Origin: Methylomonas sp. UP202 | GTDB lineage: Bacteria; Pseudomonadota; Gammaproteobacteria; Methylococcales; Methylomonadaceae | DNA length: 64,000 nucleotides | Direction of reading: 5' to 3' | NCBI RefSeq assembly: GCF_029910655.1 | Contig: NZ_CP123897.1 | Span: 310,001-374,000, forward strand | Program-made: the position numbers and the translations under genes | Notes under the pieces: generated by a model | What the model was told of the DNA's origin: nothing | Seen by the model: only the letters and a program-made list of their open reading frames with translations | The model's database searches: none | In this document: positions 47,359-55,114 of the stretch, in pieces | Layout: every line of letters starts with the position of its first letter | Position numbering within the stretch: the stretch's first letter is position 1

Positions 47359-49395
47359 ATGAACGTTTCGAATAGCCAAATGATCGCCGAGCGACGCTTC
47401 GCCCGGCCCTTGGTCGCCGCGACGGCTGTGTTGGCGTTGAGCGGATATATCAGTTGGTGCTGGCCTGGGTTCTCGGTAACCGAGCAATGGCTGTATTTGC
47501 TGCATACCTTGTTGGGCCTGGTGGTCGCGGCGTTGCTGGCGCCATATTTGATCTTGCATTTTCGGCGCACGATAGGTCTCAGACGCTCCTGGATTGCGTT
47601 TTCCGGCATCTTGACCGCGCTGCTGTTTTTGGCGCTTGCGCTGACCGGAGTTCAGATTGCTTGGCAAGGCCAGTCGGAAGCCGGACGCTGGATTTTCGAA
47701 TCCCACGTAGGCTTGTCGGTCGGTGTGTTGCTAATGACGCTCGGACATGTGTCGTTTCATGCGGTGTCTTTGCCGGAACGCAGAAAAAGAAACGAACCTA
47801 GCCGATTTCCCTCGCTAATCGGCGGAATGACAAAGGCGGTCATCGGCTCGGTGGTTGTCGCGGCGATAGCGGTGCTGGTGGCTAGCGCGGCTTATCAATG
47901 GCGCACAAGCCCTTATCGGGACGCGCCGGCCGTCGAGCCTTATCTCTACAGCTACGGCGAACATCCTTTTCGGCCCAGTCAAACCGAGACCAGTACCGGC
48001 GGTTTTTTCGATCCCCGGCGGATAGGGGCTTCCGAGCGGTGTGCCAGTTGTCATCGCGAGATCGCGGAACAGTGGAAGGCATCGATTCATTCCCAGGCCG
48101 CTTCCGACAAAACCTACCAAACCAATATCAAGCTGCTTTCAGAGCGCAAAAACATGGAAGCCACCCGCTATTGCGAAGGCTGCCACGCGCCGGCGGCATT
48201 GTTGAGCGGACAACTAACCACGGGCGGTAAGCTTGATACGCCAGGCCATCTGCAGGAAGGCGTCAGTTGCATGACTTGTCATGGCATCGAGCGCATTGAG
48301 CACTTAAAAGGCGTTGCCAGTTATCGATTCGCGCCGCCTCAGCCTTATTTGTTCGACGGCGCCGAGCGAGCGCTGCCGGTGTTTTTGCATAATCTGCTGA
48401 TTCGCTTGAAACCCGAGCAGCACAGGGCCGATTTGGCCAGAAATGTGTTGTCGACGCCGGAAATGTGTGCGACGTGCCATGCTCAGTTTATGGACAAGGA
48501 TTTTAATAACTGGGGTTGGGTGAAAATGCAGGACGATTACACGGCTTGGCTGAACGGACCGTATTCCGGCCAAACCCGACAGACTTTCGCTCATGCGCAA
48601 CAACGCCGCTGTCAGGATTGCCATTTTCCGTTACAGCCGGGTAGCGACCCTTCCGCGAGTAGCAGCGGATTGATCAAGACCCATTTCAACGTCGGAGCCA
48701 ACACGGCCATTCCCTGGGTGACTCGAAATCAGGCGCAACTTGAGCGAACGCGTCGGTTTTTGACGGCCGATCAAGTCAGGATCACTATTGACAAGCCGAA
48801 TCGTAGTGACGCCGTTGAAAGCGCCCGTCATGTCGACCCGGCCTTGATCGCGTCTTCCGAGGCGCCGGCGTATTGCTACTTGGGCGAAGCCGTGACCTTG
48901 AAAGTCGCGGTGACTAATGCCCAAGTCGGTCATGCCTTTCCCGGTGGAACTACCGATATCAACGAAGCGTGGATACACTTTCTGGTTAAAGACGGTCAGG
49001 GCCGGACGGTCTACGAATCCGGACAATTGGATGCCGGCAACAATGTCGAACCGGCCGCGTATTTTTACCGCTCCATTCCAATCGATCGGATCGGCAACGC
49101 GGTTTGGCGCCACGACTTGTTCAACATGGTCGGCGACAGTTTCAAGCGCATCATTCCGCCTGGCGGTACCGATGTGACGAGCTACGTATTCAACGTGCCG
49201 GACGACATTAAAGGGCCACTAACCATCACGGCCGGCGTCAATTACCGCAAATTGAATAACCGTTATGCGCGTTGGGCGTTGAAGGATGAGCAAGTCGAGC
49301 TGCCCATCGTGGAAATGGCTTCGACATCGCTGGTTTTACCGGTGCGGATTAAACCGGAAGTGGTGAATAACCTCCAAGTCGATTCCGGCCGGTAA
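47359..49395 (+). CDS. Membrane-bound pentaheme cytochrome c
   Basis: A 678-residue protein. The first 195 residues contain about five helices. His pairs in helices 2 and 4 (LLHTLLG with LILHF; ESHVG with LGHVSFH) could ligate heme b as in b-type membrane cytochromes. The periplasmic part carries five CxxCH heme c sites at residues 228, 272, 304, 370 and 418 (CASCH, CEGCH, CMTCH, CATCH, CQDCH), spaced as in cytochrome c554-like proteins. A beta-rich C-terminal third (about 470-678) follows. The topology suggests electron transfer between the quinone pool and periplasmic c-hemes. It forms an operon with the propeller/HEAT protein. The acceptor is unknown. Confidence 0.85.
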   Translation: MNVSNSQMIAERRFARPLVAATAVLALSGYISWCWPGFSVTEQWLYLLHTLLGLVVAALLAPYLILHFRRTIGLRRSWIAFSGILTALLFLALALTGVQIAWQGQSEAGRWIFESHVGLSVGVLLMTLGHVSFHAVSLPERRKRNEPSRFPSLIGGMTKAVIGSVVVAAIAVLVASAAYQWRTSPYRDAPAVEPYLYSYGEHPFRPSQTETSTGGFFDPRRIGASERCASCHREIAEQWKASIHSQAASDKTYQTNIKLLSERKNMEATRYCEGCHAPAALLSGQLTTGGKLDTPGHLQEGVSCMTCHGIERIEHLKGVASYRFAPPQPYLFDGAERALPVFLHNLLIRLKPEQHRADLARNVLSTPEMCATCHAQFMDKDFNNWGWVKMQDDYTAWLNGPYSGQTRQTFAHAQQRRCQDCHFPLQPGSDPSASSSGLIKTHFNVGANTAIPWVTRNQAQLERTRRFLTADQVRITIDKPNRSDAVESARHVDPALIASSEAPAYCYLGEAVTLKVAVTNAQVGHAFPGGTTDINEAWIHFLVKDGQGRTVYESGQLDAGNNVEPAAYFYRSIPIDRIGNAVWRHDLFNMVGDSFKRIIPPGGTDVTSYVFNVPDDIKGPLTITAGVNYRKLNNRYARWALKDEQVELPIVEMASTSLVLPVRIKPEVVNNLQVDSGR

Positions 49396-49563
49396 GTCAT
49401 TACCGTGGCAGGGAGTTGTTGGTTTTTTTTACACTTTTTCTATATGGTTATGGTCTTCGTCTCTGTTTGAATATATAAGTTATTATTTATTCTATGGAAT
49501 ATTTTGAATGGAACGAAAATTGAGTGCCATTGGCTTCAACAAATTTATTCAGGATGTAGGACT

Positions 49564-50214
49564 ATGCTGAAAACACGCCTATTCTTTTCAAGCTTAATAC
49601 TCGCGGCATTGAGTTCCGCCAACCCTGCGGTGGCCGGCACCATCGTGAATGGCAGTTTTGACAACGATCTCTCCGGTTGGGCGGCATTGACCAGCGGAGG
49701 GAGTGCGCAATGGGAAGCCGGCGCCGCCGTTTTAGCGGGTGGACAAGGCGCAAATCCGTTCGCGGCCAGTCTGGTGCAAGGCGATGACGGTAGTTTTAGT
49801 TTTACTTCACCGATCATCCTTAGTGCCGGTAACGACTGGTTAAAGTTTGATGTCAGTTTCACTTCGCTAGGCGTTGATGCGCTGGAGACCCCAAGCGGAT
49901 TTACCGACAATTTGACGCTTACCTTATACGACGCGGACGATATTACGGGCGCCAGCGATGCGTTGATCGCATCAATCGATTCGACGACCGTTGGAGTGGC
50001 CTCTATCGCTTTCGACCTGTCGGCGTTTATCGGTCGATCCGTCGCGTTTTCCTTCGAGTTTAACGACGAGAACGATGGTTTCGATTATTCGGCGGCCATA
50101 GACAACGTGCGTTTTGAAGCCAGTCCGGTACCCGTGCCGCCGTCGGTTTTATTCGAGGCTACAGCACTAGCCGGTTTCGCGGTTGCCTCTATCCGCCGCC
50201 GCAGAAACGCTTGA
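49564..50214 (+). CDS. Exported protein with PEP-CTERM-like sorting tail
   Basis: A 216-residue protein from the ATG at 49564 (AGGA upstream; the frame extends to 49504 without good signals). The signal peptide ends near PAVAG. The body is a beta-sandwich type (IVNGSFDNDLSGW start, DYSAAIDNVRFE end), as in many carbohydrate-binding-like PEP-CTERM proteins. The C-terminus PVPVPPSVLF, hydrophobic helix and RRRRNA form a variant VPxPP tripartite tail that exosortase-type enzymes recognise. No exosortase is in the window. The upstream 168 bases are AT-rich and likely hold the promoter. Confidence 0.8.
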   Translation: MLKTRLFFSSLILAALSSANPAVAGTIVNGSFDNDLSGWAALTSGGSAQWEAGAAVLAGGQGANPFAASLVQGDDGSFSFTSPIILSAGNDWLKFDVSFTSLGVDALETPSGFTDNLTLTLYDADDITGASDALIASIDSTTVGVASIAFDLSAFIGRSVAFSFEFNDENDGFDYSAAIDNVRFEASPVPVPPSVLFEATALAGFAVASIRRRRNA

Positions 50215-50246
50215 TTTGATCGAGAAAGTTTGAATTGCCTCAGGTG

Positions 50247-50273
50247 TTGGCCGCTGATAGACTCGGCGGCCAA
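50247..50273 (+). repeat. 8-bp stem-loop after the sorting-tail gene
   Basis: TTGGCCGC and GCGGCCAA flank an 11-base loop, 33 bases past the stop. There is no U-tract. It may be a weak terminator marking the left edge of the island. Confidence 0.4.
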
Positions 50274-50408
50274 TATTCGCGGGAAGTGTCGGAAGATTTT
50301 ACGGATATAAATCTTCTCAGACGGCTAAGGTCGCGAATCGTAAACGACAAAGGTTCCCCTTGTAATGGGTGTCTAAGCGATCGATAAAAATTATAAAAGG
50401 AGTGAGGG

Positions 50409-53400
50409 ATGTCGCCGAGCCAGCGAGCGATCAAGTCGAAAGTGGAGCTTGATCCAAATACGCCGATTCTAAAGTCAGGCGAGAAGATGACCGCAAATTC
50501 GGCAGTCTGGCTGTTGTTGCCTTTGCTCGTGCTGTCTTTTTTTTCCAAAACGGCTTTGAGCGTCGCGGCGACGAACTGGGAACCTGTCTCGTCCAGTCAA
50601 GTGACGGTGAAGGTAGCCAACCCGGTGCGCAACCGGCGTGCGGCGGACGCGACGGTGGCGGTGACGCTGAACAACGTCAGCGGCCAAAGCCTGAAAGGCC
50701 CGTTCCGGCTGGTCATCGTCGGCCTGAGTCCGGCGGCGAAAGTGGCTATCGGCAACGCCAGCGGCACCACCGCGGCCGGCGAAGCCTACTACGACCTGAT
50801 TGGCTATCTCGGCAACGACTTCACGCCCGGCGGCAGCGGTCTGGTCTCGGTCATCGTCACCGGCGGCGGCCCCAATACCTTCAGCTTCACGACCCGGCTG
50901 GAACGCCAAGTGCAAAGCCCAGCGCTGGCCGTCAAAATCACCAGCCCGGCCACGCTCTTGACCGTCGGCCACACCCCGCAAACCGTCAAAGGCACCGTCA
51001 ACGACCCCAGCGCCCAAGTCACCCTGAACGGCGCGCCGGTCACCCACGGCAACGGCAGCTTTCAAGCCGACGTCGCACTGGAAGAAGGCCACAACACCAT
51101 CACCGCTCGGGCGGTCAACGCCCAGGGCGAAGACGTCAGCGACACCATCTCGCTATCGCTGGACATGACCCCGCCCTACCTGACCGTCGAATCGCCGAAA
51201 AATGGCGACACCGTGCGCACCGACCACATCGCCGTGTCCGGCCTGATCAACGACATCGTACGCGGCACCGTCGCCGCCGGCCAAGCCAACGTCAAAGTCA
51301 ACGGCATCGCCGCCACGATCGCCAACCGCAGCTATCTGGCCCAAAACATCCCGCTCGCCGTCGGCACCAACACCCTCAAAATCGACGCCGCCGACAACGT
51401 CGGCAACACCAGCAGCCTCAGCCTGCAAGTCAGCTACCAACCGCTGGCGCCGCAACACATCGAACTGCTCGGCGGCCAAAACCAAAGCGGCAAGATCAAC
51501 AGCGTGCTGGCCCAAACCCTCAAAGTCAAACTGCTGGACGGCGCCAACCAAGCGGTCGCCGGCAAACCCGTGATCTTCCGCGTCACCGAAGGCGACGGCA
51601 TCGTCGGCGCCGGCAACAGCGACCAAGGCCAAGGCGTCCTGGTTCAAACCGACGCCCAAGGCATCGCCGCCACCGCCTTCAAACTCGGTAGCCGAGCCGG
51701 CAGCGGCAACCAACGGGTCCGCGCCACCTCGGTCGGCTTCGACGGCGAAGCCCTGTTTTATGCCAGCGCCACAGTCGGGGCCGGCGGCAAAGTCACCGTC
51801 AACAGCGGCAACAACCAACGCGGCGCGGTCGGCCAAGCGCTGCCGCTACCCTTCGTCGTCGCCGTGGTCGACGACGGCGCCAACGTCGTGCCCGGCGCCC
51901 AAATAGAATTCAAAGTCACCCAAGGCAGCGGCCGCTTCCAAAACGGCCAAACCACGCTGACCGCCACCACCGACAGCGACGGGCGGGCCACCGCCGAATT
52001 CACGCTCGGCAGCGAAGACGGCCTCGACGTCCACCGCGTCACCGCCACCCTGGTTGGCACCAGCCTCTACGCCGGCTTCACCGCCTCCGCGCTAAAAACC
52101 GGCAACGCCGGCCAAACCAGCATCAGCGGCGTCGTGCTCGACAACCAAGAACACCCACTGCCGAACGTCACCGTCCGAGTCGACGGCACCACCCGCGAAG
52201 CACAAACCGACGCCCAAGGCCAATTCAAAATCAGCGAAGTCCCGGTCGGCGCGGTACGCCTGGTCGCCGACGGCAGCACCACCAGCGCCGAAGGCGAATG
52301 GCCCACGCTCGCCTTCAACCTCGTCACCATCGCCGGTGCCGACAACCCGCTATCGGCGCCGGTCTACCTGGTCAAACTCGACACCGTCAACGCCAAAACC
52401 GTCGGCGACCAAGACGTCACGCTGACCCTGCCCGACGTGCCCGGCTTCGCGTTGGAAGTCAAACGCGGCTCGGTCACCTTCCCGGACGGCAAGAAGACCG
52501 GCAAGCTCTCGGTCACTCCGGTCAACGCCAGCAAAATCCCGATGGCGCCGCCCAACGGCATGCAACCGCAATTTATCGTCACCATCCAACCGGTCGGGGC
52601 CAAATTCGACCCGCCGGCCCGACTGACCCTGCCCAACGTCGACGGCCACAAACCCGGCGCGCAAGTGGAAATGTACTCCTACGACCACGACCTGGAAGAA
52701 TTCGTAGCGATCGGCCTCGGCACCGTCAGCACCGACGGCAGCATCATTAAATCCAATGACGGCGTGGGAGTAATTAAGGCAGGCTGGCATTGTGGCAGTC
52801 AACCGGGCGGGAGCGGGTGTGCGGCCAGTCCGGGGGAATGTCAAAAATGCGAGGGCAATTGTGTCATCGTCGATTTACCCAAGGTGCCGAACGTGGCGGG
52901 CGATTGCTTGAAACCCAAGGATTGCAAGTCCTCGGAAGCCGACCCGAGCGACGTTCCGGCTGATGTTGCCGGCGATTGTAAAAAGCCCGCTTGCCCGTCT
53001 CCAACCGTGGATACCAGCGACAAGCCGTCCGAGGAATGTAAACAATGTCAATCCGACGGCTCGATCGGTAACAAACCGGATGGTCAGTTTCCCGAGTCGA
53101 CGACGCGCTGTTGCTATCAAGGTGAATCGGTGCCGAAAACGCCGGCCGATTTTGCAAGCTTGGCGAAGTGCCCTCAAAAAACGCAGAACACCACACGAAA
53201 TCATGAAATCGACGGTTGCTCCAATTCGCCCGACGACTTGGAGAGTTGGGACAACCTGCCGTTCGCCACGAATTACGACATGTACGTGACTAATCCGATC
53301 TGGGGTACCGTGTTGGGCACGATTTCCAATGCGACTGCCGCGACCCAGACCTTGCCGTGCAATTTGCACGACATTTGTTATCAAACCTGCGGCTCCAGCC

Positions 53401-53618
53401 AAGCTACTTGCGATGCCGCCTTAGGCGCCGGAATTACCGCGAGTTGCGATACCGGTTACCCCTTCCCTTGTCCTTATGCAACGGCGTCGCAATGTCTGGA
53501 ATACGATGAGGAATACGCGAGTTGTCGTGGTATCGGTCCGGTCTATCAAGACGGGGTTGCCAATTTCGGTAGCTCGGCTTTTGAAGAACGGCAAACTCAG
53601 TATTGCGAGTGTTGCTAA
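50409..53618 (+). CDS. Exported Ig-like protein with phospholipase A2-like C-terminal domain
   Basis: A 1069-residue candidate polymorphic-toxin protein. The ATG at 50409 has AAGGAG upstream; an inner ATG at 50487 starts directly at the signal helix. The order is an N-terminal beta domain (about 54-160), two Ig-like domains resembling Glucodextran_B (about 175-345), two Big_1-like domains (about 350-565), a carboxypeptidase-regulatory-like domain (about 570-630), a beta region ending at WHCG (about 793) and a Cys-rich linker. The tip (about 930-1069) has PCNLHDICYQTC then TCDAAL, matching the His-Asp pair and Cys framework of prokaryotic and fungal phospholipase A2 (His987, Asp988, later Asp near 1002). 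The first 830 residues match the paralogue at 55115. Toxicity is inference. Confidence 0.78.
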   Translation: MSPSQRAIKSKVELDPNTPILKSGEKMTANSAVWLLLPLLVLSFFSKTALSVAATNWEPVSSSQVTVKVANPVRNRRAADATVAVTLNNVSGQSLKGPFRLVIVGLSPAAKVAIGNASGTTAAGEAYYDLIGYLGNDFTPGGSGLVSVIVTGGGPNTFSFTTRLERQVQSPALAVKITSPATLLTVGHTPQTVKGTVNDPSAQVTLNGAPVTHGNGSFQADVALEEGHNTITARAVNAQGEDVSDTISLSLDMTPPYLTVESPKNGDTVRTDHIAVSGLINDIVRGTVAAGQANVKVNGIAATIANRSYLAQNIPLAVGTNTLKIDAADNVGNTSSLSLQVSYQPLAPQHIELLGGQNQSGKINSVLAQTLKVKLLDGANQAVAGKPVIFRVTEGDGIVGAGNSDQGQGVLVQTDAQGIAATAFKLGSRAGSGNQRVRATSVGFDGEALFYASATVGAGGKVTVNSGNNQRGAVGQALPLPFVVAVVDDGANVVPGAQIEFKVTQGSGRFQNGQTTLTATTDSDGRATAEFTLGSEDGLDVHRVTATLVGTSLYAGFTASALKTGNAGQTSISGVVLDNQEHPLPNVTVRVDGTTREAQTDAQGQFKISEVPVGAVRLVADGSTTSAEGEWPTLAFNLVTIAGADNPLSAPVYLVKLDTVNAKTVGDQDVTLTLPDVPGFALEVKRGSVTFPDGKKTGKLSVTPVNASKIPMAPPNGMQPQFIVTIQPVGAKFDPPARLTLPNVDGHKPGAQVEMYSYDHDLEEFVAIGLGTVSTDGSIIKSNDGVGVIKAGWHCGSQPGGSGCAASPGECQKCEGNCVIVDLPKVPNVAGDCLKPKDCKSSEADPSDVPADVAGDCKKPACPSPTVDTSDKPSEECKQCQSDGSIGNKPDGQFPESTTRCCYQGESVPKTPADFASLAKCPQKTQNTTRNHEIDGCSNSPDDLESWDNLPFATNYDMYVTNPIWGTVLGTISNATAATQTLPCNLHDICYQTCGSSQATCDAALGAGITASCDTGYPFPCPYATASQCLEYDEEYASCRGIGPVYQDGVANFGSSAFEERQTQYCECC
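50565..52823 (+). repeat. Core repeat copy A (2,259 bases)
   Basis: Matches 55250-57508 without any gap at a constant offset of 4,685 bases. Differences are scattered substitutions, mostly synonymous, before about 51.6 kb and again after about 52.7 kb. Between those points I saw none. It encodes the shared Ig-like region and ends where the C-terminal domains diverge. Confidence 0.95.
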
Positions 53619-53623
53619 GCGCC

Positions 53624-54853
53624 ATGAAAACGATTAGCTGGAGAATCTTTTTAGTGCTGGCGGTGATGCTGCGAATCGAACTCGCGGCGGCAGACGTCAA
53701 AGTCTTCGAGTCATTATTTGCTAGGTATCAGGCAAATATCGATCAACAGTTTATTCGAATGATTCCGGAGGACGCGGATTCCCCTGCGATCCTGTATAAA
53801 AAATATCTGGATCACCGCAAGGCAAAAGCGCTTCCAGGCCAGGCTGAAAGCGTCGAATATTTAATCTATGATAGCCGCGCCGGTAAATCGAGTAGTTTAT
53901 GGGAAGCGAGAGCGGCCGATAAAACCGTCGTGGGCAAGATCGTCAAGAGAGATGACGGATATCTGATACCTTTGCTGAACGGAAAAGATCTCAAGATATT
54001 TAAATACAGTCCAAAGCAACAAAAACTTGAATCGGTAAATTTGAAGCCGTTCGGTGTTAAGGCCGGTAATTCAGTCAAGCAACTTTTTCACATTTCTACC
54101 GGTTATATTGCCTTGGTTGACGCGGAAAAAACTTCAAAATTGGTTTTCCAGGCCTATGGCTCCGATGAGCAATTGTCCGTGGATTTTGCCTACCTCCAAT
54201 TGCCGATCGTCGGAATAGAGGATGTTGCGGAGGCTAATGATACGATCTACATCGCAGCTAAGGCGAAAAAGAATTTGGATGAAGCAGCTAGCTTTCTTTT
54301 TAGAGTTAATAACAAGTTTGCGGCGGACAGCGTAAAAGTGGAAGGATTGGATGTCGATCCGAGATTAGCGCAGCATGCGTCGTTTATATCGACGACGCAT
54401 GTTCAGCCCTCGCTACAAATAGTCAGTCGTAAGCGAAACCCTAGTCCGCCAAGTTTGTACTTGTATCGTGTTGGAGAGAAGGCCAAATTGATTTGGCATT
54501 TCGACTTCGATGAAATCGAAGCCGGGAGTCATTTGCAGATATCTGGAATTTGTCATGATAATTACCTGTTCGCAAGGCGAACAAAGCCAAACGGTAAAAT
54601 TTCCGACACCGCTGAATTCAGATTACTGAATGCAGAGGGAAAGGAGTTGATGACTTGGACGAAGCAAATGATGACTAACGGATCACTGATTGATGTTCGG
54701 CCTGAATCGATTGGACAAAGCGTTTTCTTAGTCAGCAATTTTTCAAAACTGGAAGATGCTCGCCGGCAGGACGGTTGGTACAGTTGGATGGGATTACAGA
54801 TTGATAGAGTGCCGGTTTCAGAAGTATGTGCTCCCAATCAAAAGGTTAATTGA
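53624..54853 (+). CDS. Exported protein following the PLA2-like gene
   Basis: A 409-residue protein starting 5 bases after the preceding stop. The signal peptide is residues 1-23 (MKTISWRIFLVLAVMLRIELAAA). The remainder is soluble, beta-rich and without recognised domain motifs, and only a few Cys are present (SGICHD, SEVCAPN). Base composition is clearly more AT-rich than the core repeat upstream. Position and export make it the obvious candidate for an immunity or accessory protein to the phospholipase-like tip, which would act on membranes from the periplasm. This is inference from layout; no known immunity family is recognised. Confidence 0.6.
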   Translation: MKTISWRIFLVLAVMLRIELAAADVKVFESLFARYQANIDQQFIRMIPEDADSPAILYKKYLDHRKAKALPGQAESVEYLIYDSRAGKSSSLWEARAADKTVVGKIVKRDDGYLIPLLNGKDLKIFKYSPKQQKLESVNLKPFGVKAGNSVKQLFHISTGYIALVDAEKTSKLVFQAYGSDEQLSVDFAYLQLPIVGIEDVAEANDTIYIAAKAKKNLDEAASFLFRVNNKFAADSVKVEGLDVDPRLAQHASFISTTHVQPSLQIVSRKRNPSPPSLYLYRVGEKAKLIWHFDFDEIEAGSHLQISGICHDNYLFARRTKPNGKISDTAEFRLLNAEGKELMTWTKQMMTNGSLIDVRPESIGQSVFLVSNFSKLEDARRQDGWYSWMGLQIDRVPVSEVCAPNQKVN

Positions 54854-54881
54854 AACAGTATTTCCGGCTCTTAAGGAGCCT

Positions 54882-55052
54882 ATGGCTAATGCAGTTTTTC
54901 AAGAAATTCAGGTGTGCAAGGTATTGATTGAAGCTGAAATTCGACATGACGAATTAATCAGAGGCTTCTTAAGGTTTCAAGGTCTAAAATTTAGCGAAGA
55001 AGTTAGATTTAAAGTGCAGGATTTGATAATGCTTTCCGCGACATTAATTTAG
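54882..55052 (+). CDS. Small protein (56 residues) between the two cassettes
   Basis: From the ATG at 54882 with AAGGAG three bases upstream; the frame extends to 54756 inside the previous gene. The product is helical and charged, with no signal peptide, so cytosolic (EIQVCKVLIEAEIRHDELIRG). It is AT-rich. It may be a remnant of an immunity or regulatory gene. The family is unknown and it could be a chance frame. Confidence 0.4.
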   Translation: MANAVFQEIQVCKVLIEAEIRHDELIRGFLRFQGLKFSEEVRFKVQDLIMLSATLI

Positions 55053-55114
55053 CTTGAAGTTATTTAGGCAGGTTGCGAGGAATGACAAGTGATTAGAATT
55101 TTTCGGGGGTACTG

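Noticed and set aside
49405-49435. Terminator after the pentaheme cytochrome
   Set aside because: An eight-T run is present but I found no convincing stem before it.
51153-51836. 227-codon minus-strand frame, repeated at 55838-56521
   Set aside because: Antisense to the core repeats. Duplicated only because the core is duplicated; Ala/Val/Asp/Gly-rich with no start signals.
52298-52750. 150-codon plus-strand Arg/Gln-rich frame, repeated at 56983-57435
   Set aside because: Out-of-frame reading of the core repeats; composition typical of a frame-shifted shadow.
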